64,000 nt of DNA from Tenacibaculum holothuriorum (GTDB lineage: Bacteria > Bacteroidota > Bacteroidia > Flavobacteriales > Flavobacteriaceae): assembly GCF_002120225.1 (NCBI RefSeq), contig NZ_LAPZ01000001.1, positions 248,001 to 312,000 on the forward strand, given 5' to 3'. The number at the start of each line of letters is the position of its first letter. The stretch's first letter is position 1. A program made the position numbers and the translations under genes. The notes beneath the pieces are model-generated. The model was not told the origin of the DNA. It saw nothing but the letters and a program-made list of their open reading frames with translations, and did no database searches. Positions 48,457 to 58,258 of this stretch are shown here, piece by piece.

Positions 48457-49380
48457 ATGGCACCAATAACCGAAGAACAAAAAGCAACATTAAAAGCCAT
48501 CGCTCAAGGATATATAACGGTTCCTGCTAACCGCGCTCCTATTTTAGAAACACCAAAAGATTATGGATTAGATTTTCAAAATGTAACATTCAACACCGAA
48601 GATGGTATTGAGTTGGCTGCTTGGTTTATTCCTTCTGAAGGTTCTAACAAGTTGATTATTTGTAATCATCCCGCAACACTAAATAAATATGGATTTCCTG
48701 GACATCAAAAACCTTGGAGTGATTTTCAAGACATTGAAGTAAAATTCGGAAAAATACACAAAGCCTTACACGATGCGGGCTATAATGTATTAGCATACGA
48801 TTTAAGAAATCACGGAGAAAGTGAAGGAACCAAAACACGAATCTGGGGACAAGGATTTGGGGATGAGTATAAAGACGTTATCGCTGCTTTCGACTATGTA
48901 AAGTCGCAAGATCACTTAAAAAATATGACGATTGGATTGTTCAATCCATGTGCTGGTGGTAACGCTGCAATGCATGCTATGACTGAACGTCCAGACTATT
49001 TTGATGATGTAAAAGCCTTTGTATGTGCACAACCAGCATCTATCAACATTATGTCAAAAGTTGCCCTTAACGGAATGGGATTGAGTGATTTTTTTGATGA
49101 CTTTGCAAAAGAAATTGAAAACAATATAGGTGTTAAATTAGAAGACATGACACCACATAAACATGTACAACACCTTAAAACACCAATGCTTATTGCCCAA
49201 AACAAAGACGATGTATGGACAATTCCAGAAGATGTTCAAACAACCTACGATTTAATCCCTATTGAAGAGAAAAAACTCATTTGGATTGAAAAAGGCGATA
49301 CCAGACGTTTTATTGGATACAACTATTTCGGTGAAAACTCAGAGGAAATGATTGAATGGTTTGATAAATATATGAGTTAG
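48457..49380 (+). CDS. Alpha/beta hydrolase with Cys at the nucleophile elbow
   Basis: A 307-residue hydrolase with IELAAWFIPSEGSNKLIICNHPA at the start in parts, then YDLRNHGES. The elbow GLFNPCAGGNAAM has Cys where Ser is usual, and the end contains APQNKDDVWT-like and IEKGDTRRF segments. The substrate is unknown. It is a more distant relative of the two Cys-type hydrolases at 38246 and 39732, and likewise has a tandem-repeat promoter. It is followed by a SnoaL-like gene (35 bp) and an AraC gene. Confidence 0.78.
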   Translation: MAPITEEQKATLKAIAQGYITVPANRAPILETPKDYGLDFQNVTFNTEDGIELAAWFIPSEGSNKLIICNHPATLNKYGFPGHQKPWSDFQDIEVKFGKIHKALHDAGYNVLAYDLRNHGESEGTKTRIWGQGFGDEYKDVIAAFDYVKSQDHLKNMTIGLFNPCAGGNAAMHAMTERPDYFDDVKAFVCAQPASINIMSKVALNGMGLSDFFDDFAKEIENNIGVKLEDMTPHKHVQHLKTPMLIAQNKDDVWTIPEDVQTTYDLIPIEEKKLIWIEKGDTRRFIGYNYFGENSEEMIEWFDKYMS

Positions 49381-49415
49381 ATATTATTTGTAACTTGAAG
49401 TTTTATAATTTATAA

Positions 49416-49802
49416 ATGACTAAAAAAGAAATAGCACGAGAGTATATTATTCAATTAGAAAAAGGTAATATTGAAAATATAGTAGCATTATTCAATAAAA
49501 ATGGTATTGTTGAATCTCCTTTGTATGGAGTACAAAAAGCAGACGAGTTCTATAAACTGTTAAATAACGACACTAATAATTCAAAACTAACTCTAAACGG
49601 AATTTTTGAAGATAATAATTCAAATAATATTGCCTTATATTTTACTTATAATTGGACGTTAAAAAACAACAATATAGTTAAGTTTGATGTCGTAGATATC
49701 ATTCAATTTGATAATCAAAATAAAATCAGCAATCTAAAGATCATTTACGATACAGTTATTTCCAGAAAGTTAGTAGAACAAATGAAAAAGCATAATGACT
49801 AA
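49416..49802 (+). CDS. SnoaL/NTF2-like cytosolic protein
   Basis: A 128-residue single-domain protein with an NTF2-like cone fold: AREYIIQLEKGNIENIVALF, NGIVESPLYG, then FTYNWTLKNNNIVKFDVVDI. Such small proteins act as isomerases, hydrolases or ligand binders; none can be assigned. It overlaps the AraC gene that follows by 8 bp and follows the hydrolase by 35 bp, making a three-gene unit. Confidence 0.72.
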   Translation: MTKKEIAREYIIQLEKGNIENIVALFNKNGIVESPLYGVQKADEFYKLLNNDTNNSKLTLNGIFEDNNSNNIALYFTYNWTLKNNNIVKFDVVDIIQFDNQNKISNLKIIYDTVISRKLVEQMKKHND

Positions 49803-50715
49803 AATTTCAGTATTAAATATGCAACATTTTAAGAGTTTATCATCCTATTTAGAATATCTCAATTTTCCAAAGTCAGAGCATCCATTGTTAAGTGTCTTAC
49901 CTATTACACCTGAGCTAATGAAAAGCTTTAAAGAAAGTTCTCCCCCAATCACAACTGATTGTTATATCATTACTTTAAAAACAGTATTAAAAGGAAATAT
50001 CAACTATGGAAGAACTAAGTATGACTTTACTAATGGAGCTATGGCTTTTGTTTCTCCTCGTCAAATATTACAATGGGATAAATACACCGAAATAGAACAA
50101 AAAGGTTTTTTTATCACATTTCATGAAGATTTTATAAGAAGTACAGTATTATCTAAAAATATTAAAAACTATGGATTCTTTTCTTATACTACCAATGAAG
50201 CTTTACACCTTTCTCCTAAAGAAGAGCAATTAGTACAAGCTGTTTTTGATACGATTGAGGCTGAATACCATAACAACCAAGATCAATTTAGTAAAGATAT
50301 TATTCTCTCTCTGCTAGATACCTTACTAACATTTTCAGATAGGTTTTATAACCGTCAGTTTATTAATAGACAGGAAGTTTCAAATATTTTATTAGATAAG
50401 TTTAAAGCTCAGTTGCGTTTATTCTATTCTGAAAGTAAGATAACAGGAGTTCCTAATATTGAAAACATAGCCAATAAACTTTCTGTTTCTCAGCGTTATT
50501 TAAGCGATACTCTAAAAAAAGAAACAGGAAAAAGTGCCAAAGAGCACATCAACTTATTCATTATTGAAAAAGCAAAAGATAAACTCATTGGAACTTCAGA
50601 AACTGTTAGTCAAATTGCCTATGATTTAGGCTTTGAATATCCACAGCATTTTAGTAAAATGTTTAAAAAGCAAACTGGGAAATCTCCCAAAGAATATAGG
50701 GTTAATTTGAATTAA
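49795..50715 (+). CDS. AraC family transcriptional regulator (paralogue 2)
   Basis: A 306-residue paralogue of the regulator at 46150. Shared blocks include INYGRTKYDFTNGAMAFVSP, NEALHLSPKEEQLVQAVF, AEYHNNQDQFSKDIILS and the DNA-binding end VSQRYLSDTLKKETGKSAKEH with YDLGFEYPQHFSKMFKKQTG. The recognition helices differ in several positions, consistent with distinct operators. It ends the hydrolase-SnoaL-AraC unit and overlaps the SnoaL gene by 8 bp. Confidence 0.85.
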   Translation: MTKISVLNMQHFKSLSSYLEYLNFPKSEHPLLSVLPITPELMKSFKESSPPITTDCYIITLKTVLKGNINYGRTKYDFTNGAMAFVSPRQILQWDKYTEIEQKGFFITFHEDFIRSTVLSKNIKNYGFFSYTTNEALHLSPKEEQLVQAVFDTIEAEYHNNQDQFSKDIILSLLDTLLTFSDRFYNRQFINRQEVSNILLDKFKAQLRLFYSESKITGVPNIENIANKLSVSQRYLSDTLKKETGKSAKEHINLFIIEKAKDKLIGTSETVSQIAYDLGFEYPQHFSKMFKKQTGKSPKEYRVNLN

Positions 50716-51176
50716 AAGGTTAGTAAGAATTTATACCTCTACCAACCCTATTTGAAAAATGATGTTTGATTGTTATTCACATCAAATAGCATCTTATATT
50801 ATTTATTTTAGGACTCTATTAAAAAAACATTTGTTTTTTGGTAAAGTAAGAAATGTTTTTATGTATTTACATATAAAAATAAGCACAAAAACATTGAATA
50901 ATATGAACATTTTTCATGAACGTTTTTTTAATAGAAATTATTGAACTATTAGTTTTTATAGATTTTTTTTACATTTATGAACAAATTACATTCCACACTT
51001 GACAAATAAATGTTTTAAAACCCATATATTCTATCCATAAACTTTCTTATTAAGAAAAAAAACAGTAATTTGTAAGTGTTTAAAAATTAATGGAATCATT
51101 AACCTAGCTTTTAGGTTAATTTTATCCCCTAATTTATCTGCCACACTAAGTAATTTTACTTAGTGTGGTTTTTTAT
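50716..51176. other. Non-coding stretch with two hairpins
   Basis: I see no credible protein gene; the 61-residue ORF at 50759 has no gene-like composition. Hairpins lie at about 51098-51119 (TTAACCTA with TAGGTTAA) and at 51141-51168 (perfect 12-bp CCACACTAAGTA with TACTTAGTGTGG, loop ATTT, then TTTTTTA). The second is a good plus-strand terminator although the nearest plus-strand gene ends 430 bp earlier, which leaves room for an unrecognised small RNA. Confidence 0.45.
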
Positions 51177-51710
51177 TTATTGTAAGTTTGGATTAGCACC
51201 AACAACTCCATTATAAAAAGATTTAATAGTTTCTATATCTTTTTCCATATTATCAGTTGGATAAAATGGTTCAGAAACTGCAACTTGTTTTCTACCAAAA
51301 TCTAGTGTAAACATAACAATTGGTACTCCAGCACCTTTAGCTATATAGTAAAATCCTGTTTTCCATTTATCTACCTTTTGCCTTGTTCCTTCTGGTGAAA
51401 GAGCTAATCTAAATTCATCTTTAGAATCAAAAACTTTAATAATAGCATCAACTAAATTGTTGCTTTTACTTCTATCTACTGGTGCTCCTCCTAACCATTT
51501 GAAAATAAAACCAAAAGGAGGTTTAAATAAAGACTTTTTTCCGATATAATTTATCTTTGTTCCCCAAGAGTTTCTTGCAAGAATCGCAATTGGAAAATCT
51601 TTCCAGCTAGTATGTGGAGCTCCAATGACTACATATTTTTTTAAATCAGTAGGAAACTCCCCTACTAACTTCCAACCCAATATTTTAGTGTATATAAATT
51701 TTGATATCAT
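51177..51710 (-). CDS. 1-acyl-glycerol-3-phosphate acyltransferase-like protein
   Basis: A 177-residue PlsC-family protein. The catalytic H-x4-D is in GAPHTSWKDFPI (about residues 31-42), the glycerol-phosphate binding block in LSPEGTRQKVDKWKTGFYY, and GVPIVMFTLDFGRK follows. It should transfer an acyl chain to a lysophospholipid or related lipid at the inner membrane. It is short for the family but has all motifs. Transcribed alone, divergent from rmuC. Confidence 0.82.
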   Translation of the reverse strand: MISKFIYTKILGWKLVGEFPTDLKKYVVIGAPHTSWKDFPIAILARNSWGTKINYIGKKSLFKPPFGFIFKWLGGAPVDRSKSNNLVDAIIKVFDSKDEFRLALSPEGTRQKVDKWKTGFYYIAKGAGVPIVMFTLDFGRKQVAVSEPFYPTDNMEKDIETIKSFYNGVVGANPNLQ

Positions 51711-51817
51711 GTATTAAAAGGGAAAATTAATGGCTTCAATGATACGGTTTTCAGTAAGAACATCAAAAAAAATCAGATATATTTGCTAAAAAACACTGAA
51801 ATCAACCATTATTTAAA

Positions 51818-53197
51818 ATGCAAAACAATCTTATTTTGTTAATAGTTATAGCTGTTTTAGCTATAGCTGTAGGAATTATAATAGGTAATTTATTAGCTCG
51901 TTTAAAAAGTAAAGAACAGTTATTAGTCCTTGAAAAAGAGAGCGACAAATTACAAGCTACTATTAATAATGTTGAGGATCAAAAGATAACGCTTAGTAAA
52001 TCATTTGAACTTCAAAAAGAAGAACTAAATGAGCGTTTAAACGAAAAAAACAAAGAAAATAATGAGCTAAGACGTGAAAAAGAATTTACTACTATTGAGT
52101 TAACCAAACGAAATGAAGAATTGAAGAATCTTCAGCTTAAATTAACTGAAAATAAAGAAGAAGTAACTAAATTACAGGAGAAATTTACTAAGGAATTCGA
52201 AAATTTAGCGAATAAGATTTTAGATGAAAAATCGAATAAGTTTACAGAACAAAACAAAGTAAATTTAAAAAATATCTTAACTCCACTTCAAGAGAAAATT
52301 CAAACATTTGAAAAGAAAGTAGAAGATACTCAGAAAGAGAGTATTTCTATGCATTCAGCATTAAAACAGCAACTTTTTCAGTTAAAAGAGTTAAATGCTC
52401 AAATGAGTAAAGAAACTATAAATCTTACCAAAGCATTAAAAGGTGATAGTAAAACTCAAGGTAATTGGGGCGAATTGGTATTAGAACGTGTTTTAGAAAA
52501 ATCGGGATTAGAAAAAGACAGAGAATATTTTGTTCAGCAATCATTTGTAAATGATGAAGGTAAACGAATTATGCCCGATGTGGTGATACATCTACCAGAT
52601 AATAAAAAGATGATTGTCGATTCTAAAGTATCATTAACAGCTTATGAGCAATATGTAAATTCGGATGATGAATTAGAAAAAGAGCAGTTTGTAAAAGAAC
52701 ATATTAACTCTTTAAAAAGACATGTTGATCAATTATCTGAAAAGAAATACGAAGATATTTATAAGATAGAATCACCAGATTTTGTTTTACTTTTTGTTCC
52801 AATCGAACCAGCATTTGCAGTAGCTTTAAGTCAAGATAATACTTTATATAACAAAGCTTTTGAAAGAAATATTGTTATTGTAACTCCTACTACGTTATTG
52901 GCTACGCTACGTACCATAGATACTATGTGGAATAACGAAAAACAGCAACGAAATGCTATTGATATTGCTGTACAAGCAGGTAGGTTGTATGATCAATTTG
53001 TAAACCTAACAAACGATTTAATAAAGGTTGGTAATCAACTAAAAACCGTTCAAGGGAGTTATGATAGTACAATGAAAAAACTAACAGGACAAGGTAACTT
53101 AATTAGAAAAGTTGAAGTGATTAAAAAGCTTGGAGCTAAATCGTCTAAAAACTTTAATGATAAATTACTAGGTCGTGCTTTAGAAGAAGATTCTTAA
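51818..53197 (+). CDS. rmuC: DNA recombination protein RmuC
   Basis: A 459-residue RmuC with an N-terminal membrane helix (residues 4-27), a long coiled coil (about 35-140) and a nuclease-like C-terminal domain (GNWGELVLERVLEKSGL, PDVVIHLPDNKKMIVDSKVSL in parts, SPDFVLLFVPIEPAF). RmuC limits DNA inversions and rearrangements at short inverted repeats. Its last codons form half of the hairpin shared with the convergent antiporter gene. Confidence 0.92.
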   Translation: MQNNLILLIVIAVLAIAVGIIIGNLLARLKSKEQLLVLEKESDKLQATINNVEDQKITLSKSFELQKEELNERLNEKNKENNELRREKEFTTIELTKRNEELKNLQLKLTENKEEVTKLQEKFTKEFENLANKILDEKSNKFTEQNKVNLKNILTPLQEKIQTFEKKVEDTQKESISMHSALKQQLFQLKELNAQMSKETINLTKALKGDSKTQGNWGELVLERVLEKSGLEKDREYFVQQSFVNDEGKRIMPDVVIHLPDNKKMIVDSKVSLTAYEQYVNSDDELEKEQFVKEHINSLKRHVDQLSEKKYEDIYKIESPDFVLLFVPIEPAFAVALSQDNTLYNKAFERNIVIVTPTTLLATLRTIDTMWNNEKQQRNAIDIAVQAGRLYDQFVNLTNDLIKVGNQLKTVQGSYDSTMKKLTGQGNLIRKVEVIKKLGAKSSKNFNDKLLGRALEEDS

Positions 53198-53216
53198 TTG
53201 AATTAAGAATCTTCTT
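53184..53216. terminator. Shared terminator encoded in the ends of two convergent genes
   Basis: A 16-bp inverted repeat (AAGAAGATTCTTAATT, 1 nt, AATTAAGAATCTTCTT) contains both stop codons, 53195-53197 on + and 53203-53205 on -. T runs lie on each outer side of the + strand transcript. Both proteins end in E-D-S as a consequence. Confidence 0.75.
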
Positions 53217-54450
53217 TTTTAAGTTTTTTTACTAAGTTTCCTACAGTAAGTCCTTGTACTACTATTGAAAATATTACTACGATATAAGTTATAACAAGGA
53301 ATAAATCACGATACATATCTTGAGAAAGTCCTAAAGCAAGGGCTATTGAAATTCCTCCACGTAACCCTCCCCAAGTCATAATTAATCCTGTATTGGGTAC
53401 AAAATCTAGTTTCTTTTCAAAAAGTTTTACAGGTAAGAATAGTGATATATAACGGCACAATAGTACTATTGGAATTGCTAATAAACCAGCAACAATATAC
53501 TTACCTTCTATTACTAAAACTAGCATTTCCATTCCTATTAAAACAAATAAAATTGCATTTAAGAGAATATCAATCAGTTCCCAAAATTTATCTACATAAC
53601 GTTCTGTAGTTTCTGACATTGCAGTTTCTCTAATCGTATCGTTACCAACTATTAAACCTGCAGTAACCATTGCTAAAGGCGCAGATAAATGAAGCTTTTG
53701 AGCAAGTACAGTTCCTCCCATTACAGCTGCTAAAGTAATGATAACCTCTATATCAAAATCATCAATAGATTTTAATAATCGATAGGTAATCCAACCTATA
53801 ATAAGTCCTAAACCTATTCCGCCGATAACTTCTTGTCCAAATAATTTAATAACATCGAATGTTGTTACATTTTCTGTTCCTGATTTAGCAATTTGAAAAA
53901 TGGTTAAAAACACTACAACTCCTACTCCATCATTAAATAACGATTCTCCTACAATTTTGGTTTCTAATTTCTTTGGAACTCCAGCTTTCTTTAAAATCCC
54001 TAAAACTGCAATAGGATCTGTAGGAGATATTAACGCTCCAAAAAGTAAGCAATAAATAAAATTTACAGGGAAACCTAAAGCTTGTAAAACGAAATACATA
54101 ACTCCTCCCACTAAAAAAGTAGATGTAAGTACTCCTAATGTTGAAAATAACAATATTGGCCAACGCTGAACTTTTAACTGTTCAAAATTAGTGTGCAAAG
54201 CTCCTGCAAAAAGTAGAAAACTAAGCATTTCGTCTAGTAGAACCTTTCTAAAATCAATCTTTGATATTATTTCTTTTTCAAAATTTAGTAATGTAGGATC
54301 AAAATAACTCAGTAGAATAACAATAAATGTAAATACAATTGTTATAATCATTAACCCAATTGTATTAGGTAGTTTTAAGTATTTTACATTTATATATCCA
54401 AAAATTGCTGCCAGTGAAATTAAAACAGTAGAAATTAAATAAGCGTCCAT
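53203..54450 (-). CDS. NhaP-type Na+/H+ antiporter (CPA1)
   Basis: A 415-residue transporter with about twelve membrane helices. The ion-binding region is readable in [18 protein letters not shown] and [17 protein letters not shown], characteristic of the monovalent cation:proton antiporter-1 family. It uses the proton gradient to expel Na+ (or K+) and regulate cytoplasmic pH, which suits a marine bacterium. It is transcribed alone after glyA on the same strand. Confidence 0.88.
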   Translation of the reverse strand: MDAYLISTVLISLAAIFGYINVKYLKLPNTIGLMIITIVFTFIVILLSYFDPTLLNFEKEIISKIDFRKVLLDEMLSFLLFAGALHTNFEQLKVQRWPILLFSTLGVLTSTFLVGGVMYFVLQALGFPVNFIYCLLFGALISPTDPIAVLGILKKAGVPKKLETKIVGESLFNDGVGVVVFLTIFQIAKSGTENVTTFDVIKLFGQEVIGGIGLGLIIGWITYRLLKSIDDFDIEVIITLAAVMGGTVLAQKLHLSAPLAMVTAGLIVGNDTIRETAMSETTERYVDKFWELIDILLNAILFVLIGMEMLVLVIEGKYIVAGLLAIPIVLLCRYISLFLPVKLFEKKLDFVPNTGLIMTWGGLRGGISIALALGLSQDMYRDLFLVITYIVVIFSIVVQGLTVGNLVKKLKKEDS

Positions 54451-54478
54451 TCAGTAGTTTTTTAATCGAAAGATAATA

Positions 54479-54512
54479 AAAAAAGTAACCAAAATAATTC
54501 AGTTACTTTTTT
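54479..54512 (-). terminator. Terminator after glyA
   Basis: A stem of AAAAAAGTAAC with GTTACTTTTTT around 12 nt, 24 bp after the glyA stop on the minus strand, ending in a T run on that strand. Confidence 0.8.
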
Positions 54513-54535
54513 GTAGTTATAATTTATAAAATTGT

Positions 54536-55810
54536 TTAGATAACAAATAATTGTCTGTGGTGCATTAATTCGTATACCTTCTCTCCTATTTGTTCTAAAG
54601 CTTCATCATTAGTCGCATTGGTAATTGCTTCATCAATTAAGTCTACAATTACTTCCATATCATCTTCTTTTAAACCTCTTGAAGTTACAGCAGCAGTACC
54701 CACTCTAATACCAGAAGTAACAAATGGCGATTGCGTATCAAACGGAACCATGTTTTTATTTACCGTAATATCAGCTTTTCCAAGAGCTTCTTCAGCTTCT
54801 TTTCCATTGATATCTTTATTACGTAAATCAATAAGCATCATATGATTGTCTGTTCCTCCAGAAATAATATTATATCCTTTATCTACAAAAGCTTTTGCCA
54901 TAGCTTTGGCATTTTCTCTTACTTGAATAATATAATCTAAAAATTCATCAGAAAGAGCTTCTCCAAAAGCAACTGCTTTGGCAGCAATAACATGTTCTAA
55001 AGGTCCACCTTGATTTCCTGGGAAAACTGCTGAATTAATTAGCGTAGACATCTTCTTTAATTTTCCAGATTTTAACTTTAATCCGAATGGATTTTCAAAG
55101 TCTTTACCAATCATAATCATTCCTCCTCTTGGACCACGTAAGGTTTTATGAGTTGTTGTAGTTACAATATGGCAATGTGGTAACGGATCAGATAAAATTC
55201 CTTTAGCAATTAAACCTGCAGGGTGTGAAATATCTGCCATTAAAATAGCACCAACACTATCAGCAATTTCTCTAAAACGTTCAAAGTCCATATCTCTAGA
55301 ATATGCCGATGCACCTGCAATAATTAACTTAGGTTTATGTTTTTGAGCTTGCTCTTCTAAATGCTTATAATCAATTAAACCAGTTTCTTTGTCTACTCCA
55401 TAAAATACTGGGTTGTACAATTTACCAGAAAAATTAACAGGAGAACCGTGTGTTAAATGTCCTCCATGAGATAAATCAAATCCTAAAATAGTATCTCCTG
55501 GTTGTAAACAAGCAGCAAAAACTGCCGTATTTGCTTGTGACCCTGAATGAGGTTGTACATTTACATACTCAGCTCCAAATAATTCTTTAGCTCTATCAAT
55601 AGCAATTTGTTCAACTATATCTACTACTTCACAACCTCCATAATAACGCTTATTTGGATATCCTTCAGCATATTTATTAGTTAAAACAGAGCCTTGAGCT
55701 TTCATTACTTGTTCGCTTACAAAATTTTCTGAAGCAATAAGCTCTAAACCGTTTACTTGCCTTTCTTTCTCGGCTCTTATCAATTCAAAAATTTGACTAT
55801 CGTGTTGCAT
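54536..55810 (-). CDS. glyA: Serine hydroxymethyltransferase
   Basis: A 424-residue PLP enzyme that interconverts serine and glycine with tetrahydrofolate, supplying one-carbon units. Family blocks are clear: [29 protein letters not shown], the PLP-lysine segment [15 protein letters not shown], and [18 protein letters not shown] PGNQGGP. Length is normal. Transcribed divergently from the fumarylacetoacetase gene. A housekeeping gene. Confidence 0.96.
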   Translation of the reverse strand: MQHDSQIFELIRAEKERQVNGLELIASENFVSEQVMKAQGSVLTNKYAEGYPNKRYYGGCEVVDIVEQIAIDRAKELFGAEYVNVQPHSGSQANTAVFAACLQPGDTILGFDLSHGGHLTHGSPVNFSGKLYNPVFYGVDKETGLIDYKHLEEQAQKHKPKLIIAGASAYSRDMDFERFREIADSVGAILMADISHPAGLIAKGILSDPLPHCHIVTTTTHKTLRGPRGGMIMIGKDFENPFGLKLKSGKLKKMSTLINSAVFPGNQGGPLEHVIAAKAVAFGEALSDEFLDYIIQVRENAKAMAKAFVDKGYNIISGGTDNHMMLIDLRNKDINGKEAEEALGKADITVNKNMVPFDTQSPFVTSGIRVGTAAVTSRGLKEDDMEVIVDLIDEAITNATNDEALEQIGEKVYELMHHRQLFVI

Positions 55811-55965
55811 TGTTGTTTATTTAAAATAAGATTTTCAAAAGTAACAAAATCATTTCAAGTACCTAAGAAGTATTTAGATTAAATAGTAACAAAAACTATA
55901 CTTATATTAACTATTAAAAATTGTTCTTTTTTAAAATAATTGAATTAAAACTGCAAAAAATTATG

Positions 55966-55973
55966 TAGGTTTG
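55966..55973 (+). promoter_or_regulatory. -7 box of the fumarylacetoacetase gene
   Basis: TAGGTTTG matches TAnnTTTG, 27 bp before the ATG at 56001. The -33 element is not clear. Confidence 0.5.
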
Positions 55974-56000
55974 AGTTAAAATTTAAACACAACAAATTCA

Positions 56001-57281
56001 ATGGAAATAACAGCAAATAACCCTAATAGAAAATCTTGGTTAAAAGTTGAAGAAAACTCAGATTTTCCTATTCAAAACATTCCTTTTGGAGTCTTTTTAA
56101 CTAAGGATGATATTATTACAATTGGTACCAGAATTGGTGATTTTGCTATAGATTTAGGAGCTTTACATCAATTAGGTTACTTTGATGGAATTCCTTTAAC
56201 AGACGATATTTTCTTACAAGATACTTTAAACGATTTTATTGCTGATGGAAGAAAAACTTGGCGTTTAGTACGTAATAGAATTGCAGAAATTTTTGATGTT
56301 ACTAACGGTAGTTTACGTGATAATGTTGAGCATAAAGACAAGATAATTTTTAGAATGGACGAGGTAGAAATGCAATTACCTGTTTCTGTGGGAGATTATA
56401 CCGATTTTTATGCTAGTAAAGAACATGCTACAAACGTAGGATCTTTATTTAGAGACCCAAAAAATGCATTATTACCAAACTGGTTACAAATTCCTATTGG
56501 TTATCATGGTAGAAGTTCTTCTATTGTTCCTTCTGGTACGCCAATTCGTCGTCCAATAGGACAACAGCGCCCTAACGAAGGAGAAACTAGACCTAATTTT
56601 GGACCTTCAAAATTATTAGATTTTGAATTAGAAATGGCTTTTATTACTACAGTTGCTAATGATTTAGGTGATAGAATTCCTATTGAAGATGCAGATGAGT
56701 ATATCTTCGGATTAGTATTATTCAACGATTGGTCTGCACGTGATATTCAAGCTTGGGAATATGTTCCGTTAGGTCCTTTCTTAGGAAAGAATTTTGCTTC
56801 AACAATTTCACCATGGATTGTAACTTTAGATGCTTTAGAACCTTTTAGAGTTGATAATCCTAAGCAAGATTTTGAGCCACTTCCATATTTAAAGAGAGAA
56901 GGAAAAGATAGTTTCGACATTAATTTACAAATGGCAATTCAACCAGAAGGTAAAGAAGAAACTGTAGTTTGTAATTCTAACTTTAAATATATGTATTGGA
57001 CAATGGCGCAGCAATTAGCACATCATACTGTAAATGGATGTCCTGTAAATGCTGGCGATATGATGGGGTCTGGTACAATTTCTGGGCCAACGCAAGATAG
57101 TTTTGGTTCTATGTTAGAATTAACTTGGCGAGGTCAAAAACCATTAAAAATGAATGATGGTTCTGAACGTAAATTTATCAACGATAACGATACTGTGATT
57201 ATGAGAGGATATTCTCAAAACGATAGTGTACGTATTGGTTTTGGTGAATGTGTTGGTAAGGTTTTACCTGCTAAAGAGTAA
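56001..57281 (+). CDS. fahA: Fumarylacetoacetase
   Basis: A 426-residue enzyme of tyrosine/phenylalanine breakdown, cutting fumarylacetoacetate to fumarate and acetoacetate. The N-terminal domain (about 1-120) precedes the FAH domain with DYTDFYASKEHATNVG, GRSSSIVPSGTPIRRP, DFELEMAFI, NDWSARDIQAWEYVPLGPF in parts and GSGTISGP, which together contain the metal ligands and catalytic residues. Length is normal. Monocistronic with a clear terminator. Confidence 0.95.
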   Translation: MEITANNPNRKSWLKVEENSDFPIQNIPFGVFLTKDDIITIGTRIGDFAIDLGALHQLGYFDGIPLTDDIFLQDTLNDFIADGRKTWRLVRNRIAEIFDVTNGSLRDNVEHKDKIIFRMDEVEMQLPVSVGDYTDFYASKEHATNVGSLFRDPKNALLPNWLQIPIGYHGRSSSIVPSGTPIRRPIGQQRPNEGETRPNFGPSKLLDFELEMAFITTVANDLGDRIPIEDADEYIFGLVLFNDWSARDIQAWEYVPLGPFLGKNFASTISPWIVTLDALEPFRVDNPKQDFEPLPYLKREGKDSFDINLQMAIQPEGKEETVVCNSNFKYMYWTMAQQLAHHTVNGCPVNAGDMMGSGTISGPTQDSFGSMLELTWRGQKPLKMNDGSERKFINDNDTVIMRGYSQNDSVRIGFGECVGKVLPAKE

Positions 57282-57305
57282 TTATAACAGTTTATTATAA
57301 ATCCT

Positions 57306-57336
57306 AAAAACTCGCTAATTAATAGCGAGTTTTTTG
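57306..57336 (+). terminator. Terminator after fahA
   Basis: AAAAACTCGCTA pairs with TAGCGAGTTTTT around 5 nt, followed by T; 24 bp after the stop. Confidence 0.85.
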
Positions 57337-57365
57337 TTTCTTAATATTGAATTGTAATTAGACGA

Positions 57366-58241
57366 TTATTCTTTCTTTTTCAAATCCAAAATCTCTTTAG
57401 CATCTACCCAATAAATATCTGCTCTATTGCCACCATAACCCCTGTGAAAGAAAAAATATTTGCCATCAGAAGAAATACTTCCATAAGATTCAGCATGTTC
57501 AGTATTTATCTTATCACCTAAGTTAATGGCATTTCCCCAAGAACCATCTTCTTGTTTAAAACTGATATACAAATCATTATCACCATAACCTTCCTCTCTT
57601 TCACTATCCCAAATTAAATAAGATTCGTCTGGAGCAATAAATGGATGAGCCGTCCATTTCCCGGTATTTATATGCTCACCAAGTAGCTTTGGCTCTTCAC
57701 GTTTACCATTCTTGATTGTAGAAATACTAATGACGTCATCACTTTTATAATCATCAAAAACATAGGTTCCACTAGCAGAGGCTGTCAGTCTCATAATCCC
57801 TCTGTCTTTACCGTCTAATAAAAACTTTGTGTCTTTTACTTCTCCCCATCCAGTATTGGTTTTTTCTCTATATTTTCTTCCTAAGAATAGTGTCTTAGCA
57901 TCTGGTGTAACAAAAGGTTCGCCTGCATAAGGAGACACTTCTGATTCTACCCATTTATTATCTATATTTTTAATAACAAATAATGTATTCTTTTTATACT
58001 TCCCTCCTCTTCTTCTAAAATAAAATTCTTTAGCATCAGGTGAAAACGCTGCTGCGGCTTCTCTAAATTCATTTTTAATAATATCTGGAGCAAATAATTC
58101 CGGAACTAAACCAGGAGGTTTCTGTCCTAAATAAACATCCTTAAAAGCTTCTTTGTTTATATCTTTAGATTCTTTTTTTTCTAATTTACAAGAAGCTAAA
58201 ATTAAGAGGCTAAGTAATGTTAAAGTATATTTTGTTTTCAT
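57366..58241 (-). CDS. PD40/WD40-like beta-propeller lipoprotein
   Basis: A 291-residue lipoprotein (signal LLILASCKLE, Cys near residue 18). The repeats AFSPDAKEFYFRRRG, PFVTPDAKTLFLGRKY, PFIAPDESYLIWDSER and GSISSDGKYFFFHRG are the PD40 type that builds a beta-propeller, as in TolB. Such outer-membrane or periplasmic propellers bind proteins or glycans; the ligand is unknown. It follows the lipoprotein at 58259-58855 by 17 bp on the same strand. Confidence 0.78.
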   Translation of the reverse strand: MKTKYTLTLLSLLILASCKLEKKESKDINKEAFKDVYLGQKPPGLVPELFAPDIIKNEFREAAAAFSPDAKEFYFRRRGGKYKKNTLFVIKNIDNKWVESEVSPYAGEPFVTPDAKTLFLGRKYREKTNTGWGEVKDTKFLLDGKDRGIMRLTASASGTYVFDDYKSDDVISISTIKNGKREEPKLLGEHINTGKWTAHPFIAPDESYLIWDSEREEGYGDNDLYISFKQEDGSWGNAINLGDKINTEHAESYGSISSDGKYFFFHRGYGGNRADIYWVDAKEILDLKKKE

Positions 58242-58258
58242 GTATTTTATAATTCTAA

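Noticed and set aside
50759..50944. 61-residue ORF after the second AraC gene
   Set aside because: Its composition looks random and it has no neighbour coupling or recognisable domain.
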